From a virus, in IMG/VR virus record IMGVR_UViG_3300042691_035875, positions 1 through 29,894 of that record: 29,894 bases of DNA; one strand, given 5' to 3'. Shown one piece after another: positions 6,748-13,787 of the stretch. The notes under the pieces were generated by a model. It saw only the letters and a list, made by a program, of their open reading frames with translations. It had not been told where the DNA came from and made no database searches. Positions within the stretch are counted from its first letter, which is position 1, and each line of letters begins with the position of its first letter. Position numbers and translations under genes: made by a program.

Positions 6748-7802
6748 TGGCGTTACCTAAAAAAATAAAAAAGAACATTAATTTAACACCTGAAAAAACA
6801 GGGTTGGCTCGTAGATATCAGTTACTTGATGATATTAACGACAATGGTACATTTTTACCTAAATCATTATTACATGAAGATTTAGATGGGGGATTTCTAA
6901 ATTTTGTGAAAGAAGATTTAAAAACCACAATAAATGGTAAAGTAATTCCTGTTGTTAATATTTTATTAACATCTCAAAACTGGGCTCAGTTTACACAAAC
7001 TTGGGATTTCAATGACTTAGATAAAAATTCTAAACCTCCATTCATTACTACAATTAGACAACCTGAAGTTAAATTTGGGACAATTCCTTCTCTTAGGTAT
7101 AACATACCGAATAGAAAACAATATTACTACGCAGCGGTACCTACTTGGGACGGAACAAGAAAGGGTTTAGACATTTACACAATCCCACAACCTGTCCCTG
7201 TTGATATAAAATATACGGTTAAAATAATTTGTAACCGTATGAGGGAGTTGAATTTATTTAATCAAACTGTGATTGAAAAGTTCGCATCAAGGCAAGCGTA
7301 TACACAAATAAAAGGACACTATATCCCAATCCAATTAGATGATATATCTGATGAATCAGTAATGGATTTAGAAAAACGAAGATATTATATTCAATCATAT
7401 GGATTTACATTACAAGGATTTTTGATAGATGAGAACGAGTTTGAAGTGAAACCCGCAATTAGTAGAGTATTAATGTTAGTTGAAACCCAATCTCAAAAAA
7501 AACCTAAGAAAATAAATAAGTTTCCTAAAAATCCTGACAGTATTCCATTAACATTTTCTTACCCTGTTGGGACCACAACTTATAGTAAGACTTTTGAATA
7601 TAATACTAACTTAACTTTAAATAGTTCTGATAATATTGCGTCATATGAAGTGTATATTAACAATCTATATTACGGTAACAATATATCTCAGTTTTTGACA
7701 GGTAAAATACAATTGAACTCTAATGACACCCTTAGGATTGAAATTGTAAAAGATAACGGTTCATTGGAATCAAATTTTGAGTTTACATCAATATTACTTT
7801 AA
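6747..7802 (+). CDS. 15: Tail completion / sheath stabiliser protein, T4 gp15-like, with extra C-terminal domain
   Basis: Predicted to cap the tail tube and sheath and join the tail to the neck. Residues 149-185 (PVPVDIKYTVKIICNRMRELNLFN) match the T4 gp15 segment with PSPIKMIYELSIFTRYEDDMFQI. Residues 208-228 (LEKRRYYIQSYGFTLQGFLID) match its RRRIEWSLTFEVNGWMYP segment. The N-terminal half includes a loop ending in a Tyr-rich strand (QYYYAAVPTW). From about residue 266 to 351, after a Lys-rich linker, there is an extra beta-rich domain that I do not see in T4 gp15; it reads like an immunoglobulin-like fold. The stop codon overlaps the stop of a small minus-strand gene. The gene lies downstream of gp14-like and upstream of the sheath gene, as in T4 order. 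Confidence 0.7.
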   Translation: MALPKKIKKNINLTPEKTGLARRYQLLDDINDNGTFLPKSLLHEDLDGGFLNFVKEDLKTTINGKVIPVVNILLTSQNWAQFTQTWDFNDLDKNSKPPFITTIRQPEVKFGTIPSLRYNIPNRKQYYYAAVPTWDGTRKGLDIYTIPQPVPVDIKYTVKIICNRMRELNLFNQTVIEKFASRQAYTQIKGHYIPIQLDDISDESVMDLEKRRYYIQSYGFTLQGFLIDENEFEVKPAISRVLMLVETQSQKKPKKINKFPKNPDSIPLTFSYPVGTTTYSKTFEYNTNLTLNSSDNIASYEVYINNLYYGNNISQFLTGKIQLNSNDTLRIEIVKDNGSLESNFEFTSILL

Positions 7803-7948
7803 CGTTCTCCGTATATATCCTTTTTTTCCTGACAATTATCTTCAATTAACTTTTCTAAAAATTTATGAATTTTCAATCCATTCTTCATGCAATACTTTTT
7901 AAGTATTGAATGACTGTCTTCAGATATTTTTAAGTTCTTGATTTTCAT
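7799..7948 (-). CDS. Small ribbon-helix-helix (Arc/CopG-like) DNA-binding protein, 49 aa
   Basis: Translated from the ATG at 7948: it begins MKIKNLKISEDSHSILKKYC and ends in Tyr-Gly-Glu-Arg followed by TAA. The pattern is a short basic strand (KIKNLKI), a helix (DSHSILKKYCMKNG) and a second helix (LKIHKFLEKLIEDN), as in RHH regulators of the Arc, CopG and ParD type. It is the only minus-strand gene between 6.2 kb and the right end. Its stop overlaps the gp15-like stop within TTAA. Two perfect 11-base repeats lie directly before its start codon, so self-regulation is likely. No toxin gene is beside it, so a solo phage regulator is more likely than an antitoxin. Fold assignment is from the residue pattern only. 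Confidence 0.72.
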   Translation of the reverse strand: MKIKNLKISEDSHSILKKYCMKNGLKIHKFLEKLIEDNCQEKKDIYGER

Positions 7949-7970
7949 GGCAGAATTAAGGCAGAATTAA
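7949..7970 (+). repeat. Two tandem perfect 11-base repeats, candidate operator of the RHH gene
   Basis: GGCAGAATTAA occurs twice head to tail, at 7949-7959 and 7960-7970. On the minus strand the pair (TTAATTCTGCC twice) abuts the RHH start codon. An 11-base period places both copies on the same face of the helix, as RHH operators often do. Binding by the encoded protein is inferred. Confidence 0.65.
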
Positions 7971-8026
7971 ATCATACTTCCTGATAAATAGTTTAAAAAA
8001 CAATAAGTTTTTGGAAAAAACGATAA

Positions 8027-8034
8027 TATTTATG
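8027..8034 (+). promoter_or_regulatory. TATTTATG motif before the tail sheath gene
   Basis: The motif lies 33 bases before the sheath ATG. The leader between them is almost entirely A and T, with no Shine-Dalgarno sequence, and ends in CAAAAAATAA before the ATG. This is one of the copies at a distance suited to a true promoter -10 element. Confidence 0.5.
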
Positions 8035-8067
8035 AATAAATAAATTTTTAAAAACATCAAAAAATAA

Positions 8068-11000
8068 ATGGCAACAGCAAACAAAGTATTCGTTTCTCCG
8101 GGTGTATACACATCCGAGACCGATTTATCATTTGTTTCACAAAGTGTTGGTGTTACAACTTTAGGTATTGTTGGTGAAACTTTAAAAGGTCCTGCTTTTG
8201 AACCTATCTTTATTGGTAGTTATGACGAGTTTCAAACATACTTCGGTGGTACTACACCTGAAAAATTTGTGAATACACAAATTCCTAAATACGAGGCGGC
8301 GTATATCGCAAAGTCTTATTTACAACAATCTAACCAATTGTTTGTTACAAGAATATTAGGTCTTAATGGTTATGATGCAGGTCCATCTTGGTCCATCAAA
8401 ACAATTGCAAACGTTAACCCTGATACTATAGGATTTTCAGGAAGTACAGGACAACCAACAGTATATACTTTACAATTCTCAGGTAATACAGGTGGTACTG
8501 TTAACTATACAAATATTGCGTCATGGACGGCATCACCAATGTATAATGTATTTACGTCAACTTATACAACATTTAACAAGGGTACTTCAACAATCAAAAC
8601 TGATTTAACAACAATGTTGTCAGGTATTTTTACAACACCTGCAAATTCAGCAACAACAATTGATTATTTCGGTTCAATACCTGGAGCTAATTATTCAGCA
8701 TTAAGTTCGTACACAAATAGAACTAACGTATATGGTGTCGAGTCTTTATCAGGGGCAAGTTTAAGTTCTCGTAATAACGATGCTTGGTTCTACTCGGCAT
8801 TTGACCCAACAATGAATGGTGTTCTACAAACAAGTGCATATACAGGATACTCTTTCTATAGTGTAGTTACAAATTTAGTAACAGGTGCTACTGCAGGAAC
8901 TTATACAGGTACTGTTTCAGGTACTTACTATACTTTGACAGGTACATCTTACAGTGATTACACTAACTTAGTTGTTGCAACTTTACGTTCAAGAGGTATT
9001 ACACAATATTCAACAACTTTAGACGGACAACAATACCAAGTAACAGGTACTACCGACGTATCCTTATTAGGTTCAGGAACTGCGTATTCGGCAATTACAA
9101 AGAACCCATATGCAACATTTAAAGTTTCAGGTATTACTGTTGATAGTAGTTCTTTTGAGTTTGAAACTTCATTCTTAACATCTCAGTCAAATTATTTGGC
9201 AAGTGTGTTTGGAACTGAAAACTTTGCAAAAGAAAGAACTGAAGTTCCATTATTCTTAGAGGAAAGATATGATACTTTATTATCTTATGGATATAACAAA
9301 GGTTATGTTAGAGGTATTAATAGTAATATCGTTGGTTTAGGTGACTCAAGAAATTCTTTGAATACTGGTTTTGCAACAACAGGTTTTTATCTACAAAGAT
9401 ATCAAACACCTGAGTCTCCATGGGTTGTTTCTGAATTACGTGGTAACGTTGTTTACAGACTATTCAAATTTACAACAATATCTGATGGTAACGCTGCAAA
9501 CAGACAAGTTAAAGTATCTTTAGCTAACATGTCATTCGTTAACCAAACATTTGACGTAATTGTTAGAGATTTTTACGATACAGATTCTAATCCTGTAGTA
9601 CTTGAGAAGTTCACTAATTGTTCTATGGACCCAAGTCTTAACAATTATGTGGCTAAGAAAATTGGTACTTCAGATGGTGAGTTTGAGATTAAATCAAAAC
9701 TTGTAATGGTTGAAGTTAATTACGAAGCTCCGATAGACGCATTACCTTGTGGTTTTGAAGGTTTTGTTACAAGAGTTTATGGTGTATTATCCAACTCATC
9801 TGCGTTTCCTGTTATTAAGACAAAATATAACACACCTGGTGAAATTATTTACAACCCACCATTTGGTTCACTTGCGGGAGGTGATGATGCATTACCAGCA
9901 GCAGGAGACAACGTAAGAAGAACTTACTTAGGTATTTCAACTTCAATAGGTGTGGATAACGATTTCTATGAATATAAAGGAAAAGTTAGACCTGTAGGTG
10001 ATATCTGTGAAGAAGGTTCTTACGACAACTGGCCAAGATTAACTAGAGGTTTCCACATGGATAGCGGGGCAACTGCAATCACAATCTCATCAGCAGTCTA
10101 TACTGCATCAACAGGTAATCAAGCATTTGATTGTGGTGTGGCGTCATTCTCAAGTGAACCAACTGACACTGAGAATCCATATTACAGATTGTTCGCACGT
10201 AAGTTTACTTTATTAGTTCAGGGCGGATTTGATGGATGGGATATCTATGAAGAAAGACGTACAAATGGTGACACATATGCATTGGGACAATCAGGATTTA
10301 AAGCTGGATTCTGCGCAGGAGTTGACCCATATCCAACATCAACAGGCCAAGGTAACTTTAAGAAAATTGCGGTTGAGGATGGAAGTATTGAATACGGTAA
10401 CTCTGACTATTACGCATACTTAATGGGTATTAGAACATTTGCAAACCCTGAGGTAACTAACATTAACGTGTTTGTAACACCTGGTATTGATTATGTTAAT
10501 AATAGTGGATTGGTTGAGGAAAGTATCAATATGATTGAGAATGAAAGAGCTGACTCAGTTTACATCGTAACTGCACCTGACTTTAATTTGTTACAATCAT
10601 CAACATCTATGGATAACTTAATTTATCCTCAAGAAGCGGTAGATGCGTTAGAAGAGACTGGAATTGACTCTAACTACACAGCAACTTACTACCCTTGGGT
10701 GTTGACTCGTGATACTGTTAACAATACACAAATTTACTTACCAGCAACTGCTGAGGTAACAAGAAACTTAGCATTAACAGATAACATTGCCTTCCCATGG
10801 TTCGCAACTGCGGGTTACACAAGAGGTTTGGTAAATGCCATCAGAGCTCGTAAGAGATTAACTCAAGAAGATAGAGATACTCTTTACAAAGGTAGAATTA
10901 ACCCAATCGCAACTTTCAACGACGTTGGAACTGTAATTTGGGGTAATAAAACACTTCAAGTTAGAGAGTCAGCTCTTGACAGAATTAACGTTAGAAGATT

Positions 11001-11289
11001 GTTATTACAAGCTCGTAAGTTGATTTCAGCGGTGGCTGTAAGATTATTGTTTGAGCAAAACGATAACTTAGTTAGACAACAGTTCTTGAGTCAAGTTAAT
11101 CCTATCTTAGACGCTATTCGTAGAGATAGAGGTTTATACGATTTCCGTGTAACAGTTTCTAATAGTCCTGAGGACTTAGATGCTAATCAATTAGTAGGTA
11201 AGATTTATATCAAACCAACTAAAGCGTTAGAATTTATTGACATTGAATTCTTAATTACTCCAACAGGGGCTTCATTTGAAGATATCTAA
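8068..11289 (+). CDS. 18: Tail sheath protein, T4 gp18-like, enlarged
   Basis: Main contractile component of the tail. The opening VSPGVYTSETDLSF is the usual sheath start (SPGVxxxExD). The C-terminus carries the conserved sheath end: ARKRLTQEDRDTLYKGRINPIATF, then DRINVRRLLLQARKLI, and finally strands ending IEFLITPTGASFEDI, which match T4 gp18 (DRINVRRLF, then NFVATATGADFDE). It is 1073 aa, against about 659 in T4. Most of the extra length appears to lie around residues 120-370, rich in Ser, Thr, Gly and Tyr, which would form outward-facing domains. A strong terminator follows within 20 bases, so it is probably made from its own abundant transcript. Confidence 0.95.
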   Translation: MATANKVFVSPGVYTSETDLSFVSQSVGVTTLGIVGETLKGPAFEPIFIGSYDEFQTYFGGTTPEKFVNTQIPKYEAAYIAKSYLQQSNQLFVTRILGLNGYDAGPSWSIKTIANVNPDTIGFSGSTGQPTVYTLQFSGNTGGTVNYTNIASWTASPMYNVFTSTYTTFNKGTSTIKTDLTTMLSGIFTTPANSATTIDYFGSIPGANYSALSSYTNRTNVYGVESLSGASLSSRNNDAWFYSAFDPTMNGVLQTSAYTGYSFYSVVTNLVTGATAGTYTGTVSGTYYTLTGTSYSDYTNLVVATLRSRGITQYSTTLDGQQYQVTGTTDVSLLGSGTAYSAITKNPYATFKVSGITVDSSSFEFETSFLTSQSNYLASVFGTENFAKERTEVPLFLEERYDTLLSYGYNKGYVRGINSNIVGLGDSRNSLNTGFATTGFYLQRYQTPESPWVVSELRGNVVYRLFKFTTISDGNAANRQVKVSLANMSFVNQTFDVIVRDFYDTDSNPVVLEKFTNCSMDPSLNNYVAKKIGTSDGEFEIKSKLVMVEVNYEAPIDALPCGFEGFVTRVYGVLSNSSAFPVIKTKYNTPGEIIYNPPFGSLAGGDDALPAAGDNVRRTYLGISTSIGVDNDFYEYKGKVRPVGDICEEGSYDNWPRLTRGFHMDSGATAITISSAVYTASTGNQAFDCGVASFSSEPTDTENPYYRLFARKFTLLVQGGFDGWDIYEERRTNGDTYALGQSGFKAGFCAGVDPYPTSTGQGNFKKIAVEDGSIEYGNSDYYAYLMGIRTFANPEVTNINVFVTPGIDYVNNSGLVEESINMIENERADSVYIVTAPDFNLLQSSTSMDNLIYPQEAVDALEETGIDSNYTATYYPWVLTRDTVNNTQIYLPATAEVTRNLALTDNIAFPWFATAGYTRGLVNAIRARKRLTQEDRDTLYKGRINPIATFNDVGTVIWGNKTLQVRESALDRINVRRLLLQARKLISAVAVRLLFEQNDNLVRQQFLSQVNPILDAIRRDRGLYDFRVTVSNSPEDLDANQLVGKIYIKPTKALEFIDIEFLITPTGASFEDI

Positions 11290-11307
11290 TTAAGAGTAAA
11301 TAATTTT

Positions 11308-11337
11308 AAAACCCTCACAGATATGTGGGGGTTTTTT
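11308..11337 (+). terminator. Rho-independent terminator after the sheath gene
   Basis: The stem AAAACCCTCACA / TGTGGGGGTTTT (one G-T pair) with a GATA loop is followed by a T tract. It begins 19 bases after the sheath stop. The T tract runs directly into a TATTTATA motif. Confidence 0.88.
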
Positions 11338-11355
11338 ATTTATATGATATTTATG
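11337..11355 (+). promoter_or_regulatory. Two copies of the TATTTAT motif before the HAD gene
   Basis: TATTTATA at 11337-11344 and TATTTATG at 11348-11355 are spaced 11 bases apart. They end 15 and 4 bases before the ATG at 11360. The first copy overlaps the last T of the terminator, so one transcript would end where the next begins. Confidence 0.5.
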
Positions 11356-11359
11356 TTAT

Positions 11360-12175
11360 ATGAAAGTTTATTTAGTTGAAAATTTTAAAGAAGAGATTAC
11401 TCCTGAATTAAAATATTATGCATTTGATTGGGACGATAATATTATGATGATGCCGACTAAAATCATTTTAAAAGACGAAAATGGTGAAGAGGTTGGGATG
11501 TCTACAGAGGATTTTGCAGAATATAGAGTTAATATTGGAGTTAAACCATTTGACTATAAGGGAAAACAGATTGTTGGGTTTGCTGAGGACCCATTTAGAT
11601 ACTTCTCAACTAAAGGTGATAAGAGATTTATAGTTGATTCAATGTTAGCTGAACCAGGTCCAGCATGGGGAGACTTTGTGGAAGCGATTAATGGAGGTTC
11701 AATATTCTCTATAGTAACTGCAAGAGGACACTCTCCACTTGTTATTAGGAGAGCAATTGAAAATATGATTAATACAAACTTCAAAGGGATTTCCAAAAAA
11801 GAATTGGTTAAAAACCTTAGAAAGTTTAGAGATATTGCTGGTGAAGAGGATATGTCAGACAGTGAATTAATTGAGACATATATGGATATGAATAAGTACT
11901 ATCCTGTAACATTCGGAGCCGGTTCAGCACAAAGTCCTGAAAAAGGAAAGGTTGAGGCTTTAAAAGAGTTTCAACAATACGTAAAATATTTGGCAAAACA
12001 ATTACAAAAACCTGGAATGTTTAAAAATGACATTTCTAACCGTTTTATACCACAAATAGGATTTTCAGATGACGATTTAAGAAATTTAGAGAAAGTTAAA
12101 ACAGAATTAGGAAAAGACCCAGAAAATATTATTAAAACAATTTCAACTCATGGAGGAGTTAAGAAAGATTATTAA
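11360..12175 (+). CDS. HAD-superfamily phosphatase-like protein inside the tail gene cluster
   Basis: All four HAD motifs can be seen. Motif I is FDWDDN (nucleophile Asp23, acid/base Asp25), motif II is SIVTARG (Thr120), motif III has Lys residues in SPEKGKVEAL (195-197), and motif IV is GFSDDD (237-239). An Mg-dependent phosphohydrolase acting on a small phosphate ester, a nucleic acid end or a phosphoprotein is therefore likely; the substrate cannot be read from the sequence. An insertion of about 65 residues between motifs II and III is mostly helical. It sits between the sheath and tube genes, where T4 has none, and has a terminator and two TATTTAT motifs in front, so it is probably expressed late with the structural genes. 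The N-terminus (MKVYLVENFKEE) precedes motif I by only about 20 residues. There is no signal peptide. Confidence 0.85.
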   Translation: MKVYLVENFKEEITPELKYYAFDWDDNIMMMPTKIILKDENGEEVGMSTEDFAEYRVNIGVKPFDYKGKQIVGFAEDPFRYFSTKGDKRFIVDSMLAEPGPAWGDFVEAINGGSIFSIVTARGHSPLVIRRAIENMINTNFKGISKKELVKNLRKFRDIAGEEDMSDSELIETYMDMNKYYPVTFGAGSAQSPEKGKVEALKEFQQYVKYLAKQLQKPGMFKNDISNRFIPQIGFSDDDLRNLEKVKTELGKDPENIIKTISTHGGVKKDY

Positions 12176-12246
12176 TTAATAACTGGTCTTATTGCAAATT
12201 TGAAATAAAAAAATCCAAAGTAAATAGAAAAATTTTATTTTGGTAC

Positions 12247-12254
12247 TATTTATA
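12247..12254 (+). promoter_or_regulatory. TATTTATA motif before the tail tube gene
   Basis: An exact copy, 31 bases before the tube ATG. The leader is purine-rich (AAAGAAATTAAAAAGAAAAAA) with no anti-16S match, which is common for highly translated genes of Bacteroidota and their phages. Confidence 0.55.
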
Positions 12255-12285
12255 ATAAACTAAAAGAAATTAAAAAGAAAAAAAT

Positions 12286-12774
12286 ATGGCTGATTTATTA
12301 ATGAAAATGCCGATACCTTATGAGCCCAAAAGAAAAAACAGGTTCATTTTAAGATTCCCTTCAGAATTAGGTATCAACGAATGGTTTGTTGAATCTACAA
12401 GTAGACCAAAAATTACAATCGGTTCAACTGCAATACCGTTCTTAAATACTGAAAAGTATGTTGCTGGTAAGTATACATGGGGAACAATAAGTGTTACTTT
12501 CCGTGACCCAATTGGACCTTCTGCCGCTCAAGCATTGATGGAATGGGTTCGTTTACACGCTGAGTCTGTAACAGGACGTATGGGATATGCTGCGGGTTAT
12601 AAAAAGACTATTGAGTTAGACATGTTAGACCCAACAGGTGTTGTTATTGAAAAATGGCAATTAGTTGACACTTTCTTAACGGATGTTGATTTTGGTTCTT
12701 TAGGTTATGGTGAAGATGGATTGGCTAATATTACAGTTACACTTCGTCCTGATTATTGTGTATTGTTATACTAA
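12286..12774 (+). CDS. 19: Tail tube protein, T4 gp19-like
   Basis: Forms the inner tail tube through which DNA passes. At 162 aa it matches T4 gp19 (163 aa). The family pattern is clear: N-terminal PYEPKRKNRFILRFPSEL, a central strand WGTISVTFRDPI, and a C-terminal DVDFGSLGYGEDGLANITVTLRPDYCVL. The aromatic and Gly spacing is that of T4-type and type VI tube proteins. It has its own TATTTATA motif upstream and a strong terminator 23 bases downstream, consistent with a high-copy monocistronic transcript. No unusual features. Confidence 0.95.
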   Translation: MADLLMKMPIPYEPKRKNRFILRFPSELGINEWFVESTSRPKITIGSTAIPFLNTEKYVAGKYTWGTISVTFRDPIGPSAAQALMEWVRLHAESVTGRMGYAAGYKKTIELDMLDPTGVVIEKWQLVDTFLTDVDFGSLGYGEDGLANITVTLRPDYCVLLY

Positions 12775-12797
12775 TTTTTTACATATTATTTTTTTTC

Positions 12798-12822
12798 AAA
12801 ACCCACTTTATGTGGGTTTTTT
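12798..12822 (+). terminator. Rho-independent terminator after the tail tube gene
   Basis: The stem AAAACCCAC / GTGGGTTTT with a TTTAT loop is followed by T residues. The T tract leads directly into TATTTACA, the same terminator-then-motif arrangement as after the sheath gene. Confidence 0.88.
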
Positions 12823-12829
12823 ATTTACA
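12822..12829 (+). promoter_or_regulatory. TATTTACA, weak copy of the late motif before the chaperone gene
   Basis: One mismatch to TATTTATA, 45 bases before the chosen ATG. It is the only copy between the tube terminator and the chaperone gene. Confidence 0.3.
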
Positions 12830-12874
12830 TAGTTATTATAATGATTATTGTTTTTAACAAAAACTAATTTAATT

Positions 12875-13627
12875 ATGGACGAAAGAATTGCCGGACAAGA
12901 AAATTTTAATTTACCTCATGACGTGGTTCAGTTACCAAGTCAAGGTATTTTCTATAAAAACAAAAAAAAATCAGTTAAAGTTGGTTATTTAACTGCTGCA
13001 GATGAAAATGTTATTGCAAGTGCATCTAATATTGGGGCGACTGAGATGATTAAAAATCTTATTCGTTCAAAAATGTATGAACCTGACATAAAAATTGATG
13101 ATATGTTAGAAGGTGATATGCAGGCAATCTTAGTCTTTTTAAGAAACACATCATTTGGTACTGAATATGAACTATCTTTAGTTGACCCTAAGTCTAATAA
13201 AGAGTTTAATACTACGATTAATTTAGAAGAGTTAAATTTTGTAAAATTAGAGGTTGAACCTAATTCCGATGGTCTTTTTGAAACCGTGTTACCGAAAACA
13301 AATTCTAAAGTTAAACTTAAATTATTAACTTACGGTGAAATCATGGAACTCCAAAAAATGGAAGATGAATATCCTAGAGGTATGGTTGCCCCTAAAGTAA
13401 CGTGGAGATTAATGAAACAGATTGTTGAAATTGACGGTCAAAACTCCAAAGAAGAAATTTCAAAATTTATAAATAAAATGCCAATCGCTGACTCTAAATA
13501 TATTTCTAATTTTATATCTAAAAATGAGCCAGGTCTTGATTTAAGAAAAGAAATTATCGCCCCGTCCGGAGAAAGAGTATTCGTTAGAATATCTTTTGGG
13601 GTGGAGTTTTTTCGCCCTTTCTTCTAA
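12875..13627 (+). CDS. Tail assembly chaperone / T4 gp26-type baseplate-family protein, zero-frame product
   Basis: The protein has the pattern of the T4-type baseplate family (gp26-like): VVQLPSQGIFY near the N-terminus, then GYLTAADENVIASASNIGATEMIKNLI, then DDMLEGDMQAILVFLRNTSFGTEYEL. These proteins are cytoplasmic assembly factors or minor baseplate components. Its position between the tube and tape measure genes is that of the G/GT tail chaperones of other phages. I chose the ATG at 12875 (MDERIAG, 250 aa) over an in-frame TTG nine codons earlier. Translation ends soon after TTTTTTC, whereas the family usually continues with a C-terminal helical part. That part lies in the +1 frame directly downstream (13614-13769), so a frameshifted product of about 297 aa is likely. 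Confidence 0.78.
   Translation: MDERIAGQENFNLPHDVVQLPSQGIFYKNKKKSVKVGYLTAADENVIASASNIGATEMIKNLIRSKMYEPDIKIDDMLEGDMQAILVFLRNTSFGTEYELSLVDPKSNKEFNTTINLEELNFVKLEVEPNSDGLFETVLPKTNSKVKLKLLTYGEIMELQKMEDEYPRGMVAPKVTWRLMKQIVEIDGQNSKEEISKFINKMPIADSKYISNFISKNEPGLDLRKEIIAPSGERVFVRISFGVEFFRPFF
13607..13613 (+). other. Candidate +1 frameshift site TTTTTTC
   Basis: Zero-frame codons are GAG TTT TTT CGC. The tRNA on the second TTT could slip one base onto TTC while CGC waits, giving GCC CTT TCT and onwards. The zero frame stops at 13625. The +1 frame is open from about 13545 to 13766, so the shift must occur in this overlap. A one-base homopolymer error (five T in the true sequence) would produce the same fused frame and cannot be excluded. 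Confidence 0.5.
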
Positions 13628-13769
13628 TCACGCAACAATTTTAATGGATGATTACTATACTATGGCCCATTTTTTAGGGACATCATATAGTGATTTTATG
13701 GTAATACCAACGTTCCAAAGAAAATACCTTTTAAATAAAATTGTAGAATTTAACACTCCAAAAACGTAA
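13614..13769 (+). CDS. Frameshifted C-terminal extension of the tail chaperone
   Basis: Read in the +1 frame this gives ALSSNHATILMDDYYTMAHF, then GTSYSDFMVIPTFQRKYLLNKIVEF, ending at TAA 13767-13769 (51 codons). The sequence looks like the helical C-terminal part of tail chaperone proteins (a helix, then Met-x-x-x-P-hydrophobic-x-x-R-x-hydrophobic-hydrophobic). It has no start of its own except an ATG at 13644, which would give a 41-aa protein with no late motif or ribosome-binding sequence in front. I favour expression as an extension of the upstream gene. Confidence 0.55.
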   Translation, partial: ALSSNHATILMDDYYTMAHFLGTSYSDFMVIPTFQRKYLLNKIVEFNTPKT

Positions 13770-13776
13770 TTTTAGT

Positions 13777-13784
13777 TATTTATA
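13777..13784 (+). promoter_or_regulatory. TATTTATA motif before the tape measure gene
   Basis: An exact copy ending 3 bases before the ATG. At this distance a -10 element would place the transcript start at or inside the start codon. The motif may therefore serve another purpose here, or the mRNA may come from upstream. Confidence 0.4.
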
Positions 13785-13787
13785 GTT

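Noticed and set aside
7890-7908. Perfect 8-bp inverted repeat CAATACTT / AAGTATTG inside the RHH gene, as a terminator for the gp15-like transcript
   Set aside because: No T tract follows on either strand and the stem is A/T-rich. It encodes an ordinary Ser-Ile-Leu-Lys-Lys-Tyr-Cys helix segment.
7799-7970. RHH gene as the antitoxin of a toxin-antitoxin pair
   Set aside because: No second small gene is next to it on either strand; its neighbours are a tail completion gene and the sheath gene.
12848-12874. TTG start nine codons upstream for the chaperone gene
   Set aside because: The added residues (FLTKTNLI) fall in the A/T-rich leader and do not resemble the family. The ATG at 12875 gives a natural N-terminus.
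13644-13769. Independent 41-aa gene starting at ATG 13644
   Set aside because: The same frame is open upstream to the slip site, and the residues before the ATG continue the family pattern. Nothing marks a separate start.
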